Positions 1-12,372 of a stretch of 64,000 nt of DNA are shown here, piece by piece. Every line of letters begins with the position of its first letter. Position 1 is the stretch's first letter. The notes beneath the pieces are model-generated. The model did no database searches and was not told the DNA's origin. It saw only the letters and a program-made list of their open reading frames with translations. The stretch comes from Lepus europaeus (lineage: Eukaryota > Chordata > Mammalia > Lagomorpha > Leporidae): NCBI RefSeq assembly GCF_033115175.1, contig NC_084830.1, forward strand, positions 42,043,409 to 42,107,408. The letters are read 5' to 3'. The position numbers and the translations under genes were made by a program.

Positions 1-80
1 CTCCACGTGCCCCACCCCGGCTTGCCTCCTTGCATCCCATTTCCACGCTCCCTCGCTGTGCCTCCTGGAATCACCAGCTC

Positions 81-495
81 TGTTCGTTTCCTAGGGCTGC
101 CTTAAGAAACCACCGCGAGCTTGTGGCTGAAGATAACAGAAAAGCCAGACGTCCACAGTGGAGGTGGGGGCGAGGCTGCGCTCACTCTAAGGGGTCTAGG
201 GAAAAGTTCCTCCCGACTTTCGACTTCCGAGGGCCTCTGGGGGCTCCAGGCTTCCTTGGCCTGGGGCTGCATCACTCTGTCTCTGTCTTCACACGACCTG
301 CTCCTTGAGTTCAAGCCTTCCCTCTCTTCCAAGGACACTTGTCACTGGGTTTACAGCTCACATGGGCAACCCAGGAGGATCTCATCCTGAAACCCTTGAT
401 TACATCTCTGAAGATCCTTGTGCTAAATAATGTAACATTCACAGGTTGTGGGCATTGGACGTGAATGTGTCTTTTTGGGCCAGCATTCAACTCAG
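81..495. repeat. mammalian-wide dispersed repeat, family name uncertain
   Basis: Ordered phrases match a repeat common in mammalian genomes: ggctgcatcactctgtct, tcttcacacgacctgctc, aaggacacttgtcactgg, ggatctcatcctgaaac, then cattcacaggttgtggg and a final cattcaact. I recognise the order but cannot assign it firmly to an L1M 3' end or to an LTR-type family. Short open frames across it are chance. Confidence 0.55.
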
Positions 496-698
496 TATGC
501 TCACCAAATAAACAGCCTATATCACATTCTGGTCCCAGTGTTTGCTTTTGGTAGAAGCTAAACAAAGCAGACAGCAAAATAAATGCATATTATTCAGTCC
601 CTACCTATATCATCAGATACCTTTCATGGACCACATACTTCCAATACAGCTGATAAAACTTAATCAGACTTCGGTGCCTGTTGGATTCAAAACTATAT

Positions 699-770
699 TC
701 CTGGGATTTAGCACACAGTAACAGGCACATAGGAAGGGCTCAAAAAAAATTTTTGTGGAATGGATAGTCT
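699..770 (+). repeat. L2/MIR-like 3' end relic
   Basis: The stretch ttagcacacagtaacaggcacataggaagggctc, read in pieces, resembles the terminal part of L2/MIR (a lost form of cagtgcctggcacatagtagg). Short and diverged. Confidence 0.35.
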
Positions 771-840
771 CACCATCAGATTTCTAAGTGAAGAAATGAA
801 CCTTGATTTTTTTTTCTTAATGACTCTATGGAGACATAAT

Positions 841-1490
841 GGCCAATCGTATAATTCACCCATTGGAAGTGTCCAGTGCAATGATTTTTGATAAATGCAT
901 AGTGGTGAGAATTATGGTGTAGTCATCACCACGATCCAATCTGAGAGCATTCCCACCCCCCAGAACGCTTCCCTCCTGCTCCTTGGCAGGCAATGCCCGC
1001 TGTCACCTTGGCCTTGGGCGACTGTTGATCTGCTTGCTGTCTACAGATTTCCCTCCCTAGACCTTTATAGAAATGAGATGATGGACTATGTGGTCTTTTG
1101 CTTCTAGCTGCTTTCCCAGAGCATGCGCGTGTGTGTGCAGCCTGTATCAGCAGTTGCTTCCTTACGGCTGAGTTGTATATTCATGAATGAACAGCTCACC
1201 TTTTGTTTGCCCATGAACAACTGATGGACATTTGCACAGGCTCCAGTTCACAGCTACAGTGAATAGTGTGGCTATCAATATTTACTTATACATCCAGGTA
1301 GCCATATATTTTTCCCTTCTCCTGAGTGGCTGTCTAGAAGTGGAATCCAACTTCTTATTTTGAGAATTTTCAAATCTCCAGAAAAATTGCAAGAATGGTC
1401 ATTATGTAACCTTTACTTCAATTCTCCCATTGATAACATCTTGCCTATTTGCTATCTCTCTGTGTGTCTCCAAAATAGTTTTATGAACTA
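841..1490 (-). repeat. ancient L1M 3' region, antisense
   Basis: The + strand reads like the complement of an old L1 3' end: cagtgcaatgatttttgat, tagtcatcaccacgatccaatc, gttgatggacattt-like ctgatggacatttgcaca, and further right ttgataacatcttgccta. Heavily diverged and frameless. A SINE sits directly to its right. Confidence 0.6.
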
Positions 1491-1508
1491 TTTGAAAGCT
1501 GTAGACAG

Positions 1509-1816
1509 GGGCCGGCACTGTGGCGCAGTGGGTTAAAGGCCTGGCCTGAAGTGCCGGCATCCCATATCAGCGCCATTTCTAGTCCTGGCTGCTCCACTTC
1601 TGATCCAGCTCTCTGCTATGGCCCAAGTCCTTGAGCCCCTGCACCCATGTGGGAGACCTGGAGGAAGCTCCTGGCTCCTGGCTCTGGATCGGCCCAGCTC
1701 CGGCCTTTGTGGCCATCTGGGGAGTCAACCAGCAGATGGAAGACCTTTCTCTCTGTCTCTACATCTCTCTGTAACTCTTTCAAAGAAATAAAATAAATGT
1801 GTTTTTTTTTAAAAAA
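1509..1816 (+). mobile_element. CSINE, full length
   Basis: Head gggccggcactgtggcg, CT-rich 3' part and an AAATAAA tail ending in T and A runs. It is flanked by a 15-bp TSD with one mismatch: gaaagctgtagacag at 1494-1508 and gaaagctttagacag at 1817-1831. It landed at the edge of the L1M fossil. Confidence 0.92.
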
Positions 1817-1877
1817 GAAAGCTTTAGACAGCATGACATATCGTCCCTACATATTTCACCCCTTAAGATTTGTGGGA

Positions 1878-2204
1878 GGGCCAGTACTGTGGCTCAACAG
1901 GTTAATCCACCACCTGCAGTGCCGGCATCCCGTATGGGCATCAGCTCAGGTCCCATCTGCTCCACTTCTGATCCAGCTTGCTGCTAGTGCACCTGGGAAA
2001 GCAGCAGAGGATGGCCCAGATGCTTGGACCACTGCACCCATGTGTGAGATGTGGAAGAAGCTTCCTGGTCCTGGCTTCAGCCTGGCCCAGCCTCAGCTTT
2101 TGCGGCCACCTGGGGAGTGAACCAGCAGGTGGAATATCCCTCCCTCTCTCTGTCTCTCTCTCTGTAACTCTGCCTTTCAAATAAATAAATAAATCTTTAA
2201 AAAC
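1878..2204 (+). mobile_element. CSINE, full length
   Basis: Head gggccagtactgtggctca, (CT)n stretch, then ataaataaataaatcttta tail. A weak TSD is seen (cttaagatt on the left, cttaatctt on the right). Confidence 0.9.
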
Positions 2205-2369
2205 CTTAATCTTATGCAGAATATTTTGGAGAGAAGGTGCAACTTACTAACAAAGGTCAAAGGTGGGAAGGCATAGTACAGATTGAGAGTATCAAAAAAG
2301 GTGACATTTGGTGTGATAGAGCCAGTTCACTTTGGTTTTGGAAAAAATGTTAGCTAACTTTATGGGAAT

Positions 2370-2667
2370 TTTTTTAAAAAGGTTTATTTATCTATTTGAA
2401 AGGAAGAATGATAGAGAGAAGGAGAGAGGTCTTCCATCCACTAGTTCACTTACCAAGTGTCGGCAATAGCCAGGGTTGGGTCAGGGCAAAGCCAGGAGCC
2501 AGGAACCCCATTCAGGTCTCCCACGTGGATGGCAGAGCTCAAACACTTGAGCCATCATCTGCTGCTTCCCATTTTCATTAGCAGGGAGCTGGACTGGACG
2601 CAGAGTAGCCAGGCCTGGACCCAGTGCTGGGACGCGTAACCTGCTCTGCTCCAACACTGGCCCCTCC
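2370..2667 (-). mobile_element. old diverged CSINE
   Basis: Inverted tail tttaaaaaggtttatttatc, then agagaggtcttccatccac and the head complement ccaacactggcccct at the right end. The head half is strongly diverged (ccagtgctgggacgcgtaac), which puts it in the oldest group. Confidence 0.8.
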
Positions 2668-3429
2668 AGGAATTCTCGTGAGCTGGCTGATGTCTGGTCG
2701 CTTGAGGCTGGCCATGGTGGGAGTCCTTGCCCCATGGACACTGGCAAATACTACCAATTCGAGTTCTTTCTGCCTGCACAGCTGGCTGTTCACATTTACC
2801 AGAAAAACCTGATGAACCTTAGAAGACAGTAGCATTTCACCCTAGAGCAATAGTGCCGGGGGGGATACGCCAGGGAGGAAGAGTACGATCAAAGACAAGG
2901 AAGTGGCAGAGAATTCCGCAAGTGCAGTCCAAGGTGCCTGGAGGAAGGGAGCAGAACACCAGCAGCTAGAACTACGAACAGGCACAGCTCTATGAAGCCT
3001 CCACCTTCGCCGTAAATGTCGACTAGAGTCTGGCACACGGTAGACGCCCACAAGACTAAATCGACTTCCCCCTACCCTGCCTTCACTTCTCCTGGTACCT
3101 AAGACTACAGAAGCCCGATGAAATGGGTATTTTTTTTAAATCGACGCTGAGTCAAGATCAGAGATATTGAGACTAGACCAAGAGCATGATGGGATGATGA
3201 CTCCAAGATGATGACTCTGGAGATGGTCCTGTGATGTCATCCATAGACATGACAGAGTAGAAGTCAGGACAGACCCACAGGGTGTGAGTGACAGTTGTGC
3301 ACACATGTGGCAATTTGTGACAGCAAAGGTGGAAGTCGGAGAGATGCTGGGCTGTGATATGCAAGTTACCACTTGGGAGAACGTGAGCCCTTCTCCCATT
3401 TCTTATTATCCACTGGGCTCTGGCGCCCT
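2668..3429. other. unclassified intergenic DNA
   Basis: No gene, repeat or promoter signature recognised. The short open frames on both strands show no familiar motif. Confidence 0.5.
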
Positions 3430-3437
3430 GACACACA

Positions 3438-3491
<54 letters not shown>
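3430..3491. repeat. compound microsatellite (AC)n(TC)n(AC)n
   Basis: An AC run flanks about 20 TC units, followed by AC again. The TC core may have expanded inside an AC tract. Likely length-variable between individuals. Confidence 0.95.
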
Positions 3492-6400
3492 TTTCCCTTT
3501 GAGAGGCTGGAAAACTTTTTGCTTCAGTCCACAGCAATATCAGGGATTGTAGATCCCCCTTGTCTCTACTGGCTCCCAGGACCAGAAACAGCTTGGCCTT
3601 TGGTCAAGGAAGGAGGCAGGGGGCCAGAGCCCACCCCAGTTAGGCCTGACCGACAGATAAGAGCCAGCCACATGGTGCGACATTGCCTTCCTCCCCCCAG
3701 GCTTGGCCGTGGGAGACAGTCCACCCCAGCAGAGTGCGGGGAACGCGTGAGAGGGTTCGAGGAGTCCATTGTAGAAACTGCCATGTCTCCACGCTCACCT
3801 TGGGTGGAAGTCCCCATTGCCCCATATGCCCCCACTGTCTCTTCCTCACCCAGAAATGGCCAGGTCTGGAAAACTCTGCCTCTCTGCCTTTTGTGTTGAG
3901 ATCCTTACACACCCCAAAGAACATCTTTCAATCCTAGACTGCATTAAAAAATTTCTGGGTACAGATTGTTCCAATTAAATCTTTAAATGTCAAAAGTTTC
4001 TTAAAATATAACTCCTTAAAATAAACCAAATCGGCCGTTCTGGATTCTAGCCAACGTAAATCAGAGTACCTAACCAGATGGGGCTTCTGGAAACCCAAGG
4101 TAAGAGCAGTTGGCTGATCCCAGGGCCCGCTGGGAGAAGCGGGAAGCAGCCACAGGCCATTTTTCCTTTTCAACTTGTTTTTCCAAACACAGGGTAACCT
4201 CTACCAAACAAATGAATCATCTTCCCGCAACACCTGTTCACAAGCAGAAACCCCAGTGGATGCCTGACAGGCCCCCAAAAGAAGCCGCAGTCCACTTAGC
4301 CAAACAGCTGAACGGATTCAGAAGGAGAGAGGAATCTGGCAACCTGAGACAAGGCGGGGTGTGGGAAACATCACTGCCTGCGGCCTCCACGCAGCCTGGC
4401 TGGGCTCAGCAAGATGCAGCCTGGCCTGCCCCAGCGGGCAGTATCCTGCGTGCCGTGCCACCGGGACCTGGCGGGGTTCTCGGCCATGAGCACAGGCAGC
4501 TGGGTTAGAAATGCTCTCCTGCACAAGCCCTGGCCGCCCCAGGAACACAAACCTGGCTTGCGGCTGCAGTCGCTTGTCCTGGTGCTGGGAGCGCAATCAT
4601 TGCATGCGGCAAGAAAGTGCTTTCTAACGGAGTCAGGGGGAAGAGACACCATCTCTTGCGCCCGGCTGCGTGGGAACCGCGTGAGCTGCTAGCACCAAGG
4701 TGGGGGGAATGGGGCGGAGAATGGCTCCGATACAGACAGTAACAGAGAGACAAGTCCCCCAGCCTGGGCCGTGGAGCTGTCAGCACTGCACGGCACTGGG
4801 TCAGGTCTGTACCCAGTCCACGGCGGGCGGTGCCTCCTCCGAGCAAGGGCACCCATGGGCAAGCCGAGCAGCCGGGACAGGCGACAAGGTCACGCAGCCA
4901 AGGCTTCATTTTTCTCTAGGAAGCCCCCAGACCAGGGTCCCGTGCCCTGCGCCCCAAGCTGCTCCACAGCACTCGAGGTGATTTGATTGACTGCTCGAAC
5001 ACCGGCTCCCTGAGCTGGCCCTGTGGTTGTCTGACTTCCTGGCTGCATCTCTAGTACCCGGCACGGTGTGTATGGCACCTCGCTGGCCCTCGACGCGTCT
5101 CAGGGAAGAAGGGAAGAGAAAGGAAGGGCACAAAAGCAAAAGGAAGGAAAAACCAGAGCTCCCGTGTGTTCCAGATTCTTTTTCTGAGGACCTGGGGGTG
5201 CAGGCTTGTAAATATAGGTGGGCGTGCCTGGCCCCGGAGGCCCCGTGCCCCCACCCCAGCACCTGCGCCAGGGATGGACACTCGGGGCTTATGGTTTAGA
5301 AGCCTGAAACACGACTCCCTCCCGGGACAACAGTCGTGTTTTATTTCTCAGCGTTTCGCGTCTTGATGGGTTTTTTTCTTTCTCCAGTGTTTGCGAAGAG
5401 AACAAGCCGTAACCTGAGATTGCAGACACCTCTCCAGGATGACGATATGTGGGAAGAATGAGGGGTCATCTACCACCCTGAAGAACAGGGGTGACGAACC
5501 AATGCTCTTAATCCTTGGGTTTACCCGACCGGATTCTACCCAAACAGGATGAGCCTCTGAAAAACACACACGCACGCACAACAGCCCGGTGTATGTAAAG
5601 CACCCAGATTTCTCTTTCGCTTAGATTCTTGGGATCAAGAGAACACGCCAGCCGGTTCAAGCAAAGAGGTTTGCGGCGAAGAAATGGCAAAGCAATGAGG
5701 CTGATGGAAACTTCCAGAAGACAGGGTGTCAAAGGGCGCAGAGAGAATGGAACTCGATATTATCTCGAACCCAGAGCAGTTCAAAGGGCCTCCGGCAGGG
5801 GTGTGTGTCATTCTTTACCCTCTATTGTCTTCCAAGGCATTTCTGCTGTCTCGCCTTCTCCTGCCCCGTGCTTCCTCACAGCCCGCCTTGCTCACAGCCT
5901 CCTAAAGCAACTCCTTGGATCTAAGCCTCTCCTCCTGCTTCCTTGTAGCATCTTTCCTGCTAAAGACAGGACCCTCTCCTGTTTCTAACTCAGGCCCTCA
6001 AGACTGACTGGCTCCTCCCGGCAGGTGGAGCACATCACCCAGGCGCCCCCGGGGTCTGCACCAGCCCTATAGGCCAGCACGTGCACCCCACTTTCCCAAA
6101 CACCTGGGGTGGGCAGAGGCAGGAGGCAACACGGTACCAGTGCTGCCTTCCGGGAAGGGCCTTTTAAGGATGTAGCGGGCGTGACTTTTGCCTCCGCCAG
6201 GAAATCTAGGGCTGGCTGTCTTCCAGGCTTTGGTGGTCCTCGGAGAGTTCCTGGATCCCTGGGTTGCTCTTGGAGGCAAAACATAATCTTGCTTCAGTAA
6301 AGCGTTGGGAGATTTTCCATTTGGAAAGTTCTGGTCTGTCCTATTGAGGGATGAGGGATCCTTTTGCAGGTTTGTTGGTTGTCTGAAGTCTTCCACTTGG

Positions 6401-6569
6401 GGTTCAGAATGTTAATGAGGGCAAGACCTTGATCTGTCATCACACTCCCCGGGGGAGTAGCTGACTCAGGGGGGCAGTGCACCCCTGCTCTACCCGAAGG
6501 GCTGCAGGATGCACAGCACACAGAACCACCATTCCTTCCTTCTAGAATCTACTACGCACTCCATGTCCA
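3492..6569. other. unclassified intergenic DNA, SINE-free
   Basis: Three kilobases without any CSINE. It is moderately GC-rich around 4,100-5,300, with scattered CpGs but no clear island. A weak L2-like phrase (ctagtacccggcacggtgtg) lies near 5,050. No exon-like open frame with recognisable protein was seen. Confidence 0.5.
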
Positions 6570-6900
6570 TGCGCTGTTGTTGGACCTGGGCACACAGCAG
6601 CAAATCCGAAAGACATGCCACTCTGCCCTGGTACAGCGGATGGTCTAGTGGGGGAAGGCGGCTGAGAAGTCTAACAACCATGTGAATTACGCCTGCTGTT
6701 AGAAAAATGTGGCAGAGTGAGCTGGTAGGAAGTACACAGGAGGAAGGGAAGAGGCCAGCCCAGCCTTGGTGGAGTCCTGTGAATTTCGTAATATCCCTGG
6801 GGACAAGACTCCTGAAACCCTGGAGGTCTTCTGATAGGCGCAGTTAAAGCTTCAGGAATAGATAACTGGAGGAGCCGTGGCATGACAAGGGAGGAATATT
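6570..6900 (-). repeat. L2 LINE 3' region, antisense
   Basis: The + strand reads ctgggcacacagcagcaaat, tggtctagtgggggaaggcg and acaaccatgtgaattac in the order of the complement of L2 (cactgtgctgggcgct, cagtctagtgggggag, gataattacaat). Diverged, non-coding. Confidence 0.6.
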
Positions 6901-6984
6901 CCAGCAAAGATGAGAAGTCCCAGCAAAGTCCTTTCGACTTGGCTGTAGTTTGGAGCCTCGTTAGCATCCCATCTCAGATGATTA

Positions 6985-7180
6985 ACTTTCCAAGGGCGTG
7001 AGCTGTGTCTTACTCATCGGTGCGCCCAGAACAATCGCAGCGTTCAGTAAATATTTGCCGCGTTAGCCGATGGAGATTATCACCAGGGCAGACACACAGT
7101 GTGGAGAGGCTACCATGACGTCAGGTGCGTAGTGCTTGGCCCAGCAAGTGCTCAATTAGTAACGGCTAATTTTATCATCA
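6985..7180 (+). repeat. L2/MIR 3' tails
   Basis: gagctgtgtcttactcatc through gttcagtaaatatttg is an L2-type end (rcctggcacatagtaggcgctcaataaat type). A second tail, tgcttggcccagcaagtgct followed by aattagtaacggctaat, resembles a MIR end. Confidence 0.5.
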
Positions 7181-7234
7181 CCTGTGGTTTGGGTATTAAG
7201 GGAGCACAACCACCCCTCCCACTCCAACACACAC

Positions 7235-7340
7235 AAGGGAAAACTACCTGGGGGACTTTGACAAAGCCTCAGGCCAAGGCCGAGCGCCCCGCACACTTTC
7301 CCGAGGGGTTCCAGCGTATGCCGAGTTTGAGAACCGCTAG
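7235..7340. repeat. hAT (MER5-like) DNA-transposon relic
   Basis: ctacctgggggactttgaca and the terminal agtttgagaaccgctag resemble the right part of MER5-type elements, whose end reads tttgagaaccactg. The left end is missing. Confidence 0.5.
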
Positions 7341-7344
7341 CCTA

Positions 7345-8597
7345 TGTGCCTCCAGGCCTCTCCCTGGTGGATGAGCCAAGAGTGTCAAAAAGGAGGAGTC
7401 CAAGCCGAACCAGCTACCCCTTTAAAAACCCTCCTGCTCACTGAACAATGCCAGTAAAGTAGAAGAAAACCCGTTGGCAGGGTTGCCTTACTTGGGGATC
7501 CTCTGGGTGGAGTCGACTGGGAGGTGAAGGCGGAGATGAGTAATCCAGCCTTCGGTGGAAGTTACCTTGTTGTCAGCAAGCTCCTGCAGTGGCCATTTGT
7601 CCACCTGGGGGGCCCTAGAGGCATCTCATTTAAGCTAGATTTGGTCCTCGTGGTGATGGCTCAGATCAAATAGAATTCCGTTTATCTCAGTGAGCATCAG
7701 TGTGCTTGCCGCAATTCTTTTATTTAACCAGAATTTCATTATATCAAAATCACTAAGCTACCCAGTCTCAAAATTATTCTTTTTTTAAAAAAAAAAAGTA
7801 TTGGTTTAAGATAACATATTTTTCATTCATATTGTAGTCAAAGGCATAATGCTTTACTAACTACAGAGTCCCACAAACCAAAAGGTGAGAAGACACACAG
7901 TGAAGCAGGAAATAGACAAGGGCTAGAACTGGAGGGCAAATACAAGGTCACTCAATCTCACTCACGCAGAAGGGTTCTGCTGCTAAGATGTGTGTGGAGC
8001 CGCGAAGCCACGGCGACACACGTCTGTCCCGAGAAGCATGTTCTGCTTTCTCCTTGGAGAGGCTGAGACTGAAGCAGCGTGAGAGCTGATTGATCCAAAG
8101 CGACACGAGGGTAAACTAAAATAGCCCTGTCCTAACCACTTACCACACTTCACCTGCTGTGGGTGGCCAGTAGCCCTGGTCTCGTCCCGCGGCTGTTAGC
8201 TGAAAAACACTGACCACCACCCACCATCTTTCTAAAAGCAGTTGCCCCGTAAAGTAAAGAGAAAGCCTGTTTTGATAGTCTAATAGGTCATGCTCTTTGT
8301 TGTTTGTATGAGAAGCTATCCTAGCGGTGCGCTTTAGAGAAAAGGGGCGTGGGAGACGGAGAAATCTATGTGTGTGTTCCAGTGAAATTGTAGAGGTGTG
8401 CGACTGAAGGGACTTCTTCCCTCTGAGGTTTTGATAATTGACTCTGTTGAAATAAACTGACAACAGGTGAGACATTCCAACATATGACATAGGTGAGGCA
8501 TCACACAAATTAGAAGTGAGTGCCCGATAACCCAGGGAGACTTAGGAGCTCGTACACCCCCTTCATAGGGGACAGGGAAGTGAGCGTGTAGGCAATT
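7345..8597. other. unclassified intergenic DNA
   Basis: Nothing recognised beyond an A/T run near 7,785. The minus-strand open frame at 8,140-8,508 has no familiar domain. Confidence 0.5.
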
Positions 8598-8956
8598 GCA
8601 ATTTCTTAAAAAAGATTTATTTATTTATTTATTTGAAAGGCAAAGTTACGAGAGAGAGAGAGAGAGAGAAAGAGAAAGAGAGAGAGAGAGATCTTCCATC
8701 CACTGGTTCACTCCCCAAATGGCCACAATGGCTGGAGCTGGGCCAATCCGAAACCCTCCTGGAGCCAGGAGCTTCTTCTGGGTCTCCCTTGTGGGTGCAG
8801 GGGCCCAAGCACTTGAACCAACTTCCACTGCTTTCACAGTTGCATTATCGGGGAGCTGGATTGGAAGTGGAGCAGCAGGAACTCAAACTGGTGCCCATAT
8901 GGGATGCCGGCACCGCAGGTGGTGGCTTTACCCGCTACGTCACAGCGCCGGCCCCT
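8598..8956 (-). mobile_element. CSINE, full length
   Basis: Inverted AAATAAAT tail, an expanded GA tract at 8,650-8,690, and head complement cacagcgccggcccc. TSD about 12 bp: gtgtaggcaatt at 8586-8597 versus tgtgtaggcaact at the right. Confidence 0.93.
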
Positions 8957-8968
8957 GTGTAGGCAACT

Positions 8969-9350
8969 TCAGAGGAGCAGTAAATGATTTTTAGGAGACA
9001 TGAAGGGCCCAAAGAACAAATAGTACCTAGGACAAAGTTCTCATCCGGGCTCTGGGCAGAGCCTTCTTTCCTGCCCGTGAATTCTTCCCTTTTTGATGTG
9101 GTTATAGGGAAGGGCTCTGGGCAATTGTGATCTTTCTGGGAAAACTTCCTTTAGATAAGGGAACCTCAGAGAAAGCCACTTCCTGTGCTCCAGGAAAGAT
9201 GGAGGGGCAGAGAGAACTTGGTTCTGAGATGGCTTCTTTAGTTCAAGGGACTCAGCACATTAAAGTATCATACATTCCAAGCCATGACACTGTGTAATTT
9301 TCTTAGATGCCTCACTATGACTCTTTAACATATTGTGTCTAAATATATTT
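8969..9350. other. unclassified intergenic DNA
   Basis: Non-repetitive spacer between two SINEs. Nothing recognised. Confidence 0.5.
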
Positions 9351-9693
9351 GGGCGGCCAGCGCTGTGGCATAGCGGGTAGGGCCACAGCCTGCAGTGCCA
9401 GTATCTCATTTGGGCACAAGTTTGAGTCCCAGCTGCTCCTCTTCCAATCCAGCTCTCTGCTGTGGCCTGAGAAAGCAGTAGAAGTTGGCCCTAGTCCTTG
9501 GGGCCCTGCACCCACATGGGAGACCTGGAAGAATCTCCCAGCTCCTGGCTTCAGATCGGTGCAACTCTGACCATTGTGGTCCTTTGGAGAGTGGACCAGC
9601 AAAGGGAAGACTTCTCTCTCTGCCTCTTCCTCTCTGTAACTCTGCCTTTCAAAAAATAAACAAATTTTTAAAATAAATAAATAGATAAATAAA
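9351..9693 (+). mobile_element. CSINE, full length
   Basis: Head gggcggccagcgctgtggc, B-box-like gtttgagtccc, long tail with aaataaataaatagataaat. The flanks aaatatattt and aaataaaattt are probably a decayed TSD. Confidence 0.9.
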
Positions 9694-9714
9694 ATTTGGG
9701 GCACCAACAAAACC

Positions 9715-9797
9715 ATGCAGGGGGTGGGCATTGGCACAGTGGCTAAGACATGGCTTGGGATGCCCATATCAGAATTCAAGTGCTGGGATCAGCTATG
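9715..9797 (+). mobile_element. truncated 5' piece of an old CSINE
   Basis: The head-like gggtgggcattggcacagtgg and gggatgcccatatcagaatt are present, but the remainder of the SINE is missing. A young SINE in the opposite orientation has inserted at its end. Confidence 0.6.
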
Positions 9798-9805
9798 TAA
9801 TTTTC

Positions 9806-10176
9806 TTTTTTCTTTCTTTTCTTTTCTTTTCTTTTCTTTTCTTTTCTTTTTTCTTTTTTGGACAGGCAGAGTGGATAGTGAGAGAGAGACAGAGAGAAAG
9901 GTCTTCCTTTTTGCCGTTGGTTCACCCTCCAATGGCCGCTCCGGCCGGCGCATCATGCCGATCTGAAGGCAGGAGCCAGGTGCTTCTCCTGGTCTCCCAT
10001 GCGGGTGCAGGGCCCAAGCACTTGGGCCATCCTCCACTGCCTTCCCGGGCCATAGCAGAGAGCTGGCCTGGAAGAGGGGCAACTGGGACAGAATCCGGCG
10101 CCCCAACCGGGACTAGAACCCGGTGTGCCGGCGCTGCAAGGCAGAGGATTAGCCTGTTAAGCCATGGCGCCGGCCC
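9806..10176 (-). mobile_element. young CSINE with perfect 15-bp TSD
   Basis: The tail (as its complement) is ttttcttttctttt-type, and the body holds the young-group segments gcgccccaaccgggac and gtgccggcgctgc. It is flanked by an identical 15-bp duplication agctatgtaattttc at 9791-9805 and 10177-10191, so the insertion is recent. Confidence 0.96.
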
Positions 10177-10349
10177 AGCTATGTAATTTTCAATTAGATT
10201 TTAATATATTTTTTAATCATTCTCCTATTGTAGGACAAGTAATCTGCTCCTAACTTTTATCAGTTTCGGTATTCCTATGACTTAACGGTCTATCTGACCT
10301 TTGTCTTCGTTTCTGATCAATCCTTGGGATAAACGCCTAGAAGCAGGAA

Positions 10350-10620
10350 GCAGGGACAGGCATGTCCCCGAGTGACTTAAGTCATACTGGAGTGCCTGGT
10401 TTGAGTCCTGGCTCCTCTACTTTTGATCAGCTTCCTGCTGAAGTGCATCCTGGGAGGCAGCAATAGTGGCTCAAGTAATTGGCTCCCTGCCACCCACATG
10501 GGACTGAATTCTAAGCCCTGACTTTGCCTGGCCCAGCCACGTTGCAGGCATTTGGCAAGTGAACCAGCAGATGGAAGATTGTGTGTGTGTGTGTGTGTGT
10601 GTGATTTACTTTCAAATAAA
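10350..10620 (+). mobile_element. old CSINE with (TG)n insert
   Basis: Diverged head gggacaggcatgtccccg, recognisable agtgaaccagcagatggaag, then the normal CT stretch is replaced by a (TG)n tract at about 10,579-10,602. It ends ctttcaaataaaatgag. Confidence 0.8.
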
Positions 10621-10628
10621 ATGAGTAA

Positions 10629-10902
10629 GGGACAGGCATTCGGCAGAGTGCCTTGGGACACTTGCATCCATTATAAGAGTCGGAGGTTCCAGTCCAGGCT
10701 TCTCTCCAGAGAGGCAGCAGACTCCTTGAGTCCCTGCCACCTTTGTGGGAGACCTAGATGGAGGTCCAGGTGCCTGGCTTCATACAGGCCTGATCCCAGC
10801 TGTTGTGACTGTTTGGGGAGTGAACCAGCAACTGGAGGATATCTCTTTGTCTCTCTGTCTCTCTCTCCATCTGTCTGACTTTCAAAATAAAATGAAAAGA
10901 AG
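10629..10902 (+). mobile_element. old CSINE, tandem to its neighbour
   Basis: Starts gggacaggcattcggcagag directly after the tail of the previous copy. Keeps ttggggagtgaaccagcaac and the CT-rich end. Head-to-tail arrangement of two old copies. Confidence 0.82.
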
Positions 10903-11093
10903 TAGATTAAAAACCACAAAAGAAACTGCATGGAGGAGGTTTGAAGTGGCTAAAGGAAGGGCTTCCAGTAGCATTGTGGGCCTTGCTGGCCCTTGGCAGC
11001 CGCTTGGCAAAGCCATGTTTAGTCTACTCTTGGCTCAGGGTGGACTTATCTTGTAGAGGCTCTGGACTGTCTTTAAAGTACAGATTTTTAACT

Positions 11094-11458
11094 TGGGGGT
11101 GACCTTGAGGCACAGCAGGTTGAGCTGCCCCCCTGTGACACTGGCATCCCATGTTGAAGCAAGTCCTGGCTACTCTGCTTCCGATCTAGCTTCCTGCTAA
11201 TGTGCCTGAGAAGGGAGTAGAAGATGGTCCCCACACATGGACCCCTGTTGCTGCTGCCCAGGTGAGAGACCTGGATGGAGTTTCCTGCTCCTGGTCCCTG
11301 GCTTTGTCCAGGCCCAGCCCTAACCATGGTGGCCATTTGGGGAATGCACCAGTGAAAGGATGATCTCTCTCTCTCTCTCTCTGTGTCTCCCTCTCTCTGT
11401 TTCTGTAACTCTGCCTTTCAAATAAACAAAAAAAAAATCATTTTAAAAAATACATTTT
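11094..11458 (+). mobile_element. CSINE, diverged
   Basis: Head ggggtgaccttgaggcacag is degenerate. The body, (CT)n, ctctgcctttcaaataaac and A-rich tail are clear. Confidence 0.86.
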
Positions 11459-11715
11459 TAAGTCATAAATATTATTCAATGAATTATAATTATTTTCTCC
11501 TACGGTATATGCATAGCACATCATTAAAATATGTGCTTTCTTATTTTAATCTAAAGTGAAATGAACTTTGAAAGGAAACACTTGGCAGGACTTCAGATTT
11601 TTAGGTCAAAGCTTTATAAGGCCATAAATCCTTCCAATTTATGGCATTATCAGAGCTCTGGCTCCTATGTGAATCACAGCATCAAAACCACAACTTGCAC
11701 ATCTAATACTTTTTC

Positions 11716-12056
11716 CTCGAATATATTTTTTTAAAGATTTATTTCATTTATTTGAAAGAGCTACAGAGAGGTAGAGACAGAGAGAGAGAGGGAGAGGTCT
11801 TTCATCCACTGGTTCACTCCCCAGATGGCTGCAACGGCTGGAACTGCGCCAATCCGAAGCCAGGAGCCAGGAGCTTCCTCTGGTTCTCCCACATGGGTGC
11901 AGGGGCCCAGAGACTTGGGCCATCTTCTACTGCCATCCGAGGCCATAGCAGAGAGCTGGATCAGAAGAGGAACATCCGGGACTAGAACCAGTGCCCATAT
12001 GGGATGCCAGAACTGCAGGCCAGGGCTTTAGCCCACTGTGCCACAGCGCCGGCCCC
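11716..12056 (-). mobile_element. CSINE with 12-bp TSD
   Basis: Tail complement ttttttaaagatttatttc and head complement gccacagcgccggcccc. Identical duplication tctaatactttt at 11702-11713 and 12057-12068. Confidence 0.94.
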
Positions 12057-12145
12057 TCTAATACTTTTAAGATTCTAAATTTGTGGAGAACATATACAAG
12101 CATACTTGGAAACACTTGTGAGGCATGAAATTAAAAGGTAAGTTT

Positions 12146-12372
12146 GGGGGCTGGCATTGTGCTACAGCAGGTTAAGCTGAGGCCTGTGACTCTGGCATCT
12201 CATATCACAGTGCCGGTTCGAGTCCCAGCTACTTCACTTCTGCTCCAGTTCTCTGCTAATGCACCTGGGAAGGCAGGGGAAGATGGGCCAAGTACCTGAG
12301 ACCTTGCCAACCCGGTGGGAGACCCAGATGGAGTTCCTGTCTCTCTCTGCCTTTCAAAAACATAGAATAAAT
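12146..12372 (+). mobile_element. CSINE with internal deletion
   Basis: Head gggggctggcattgtgct and B-box-like ggttcgagtccc are present. The section between gggagacccagatggag and the tctctgcctttc end is missing. The tail passes into a TA-rich tract. Confidence 0.85.
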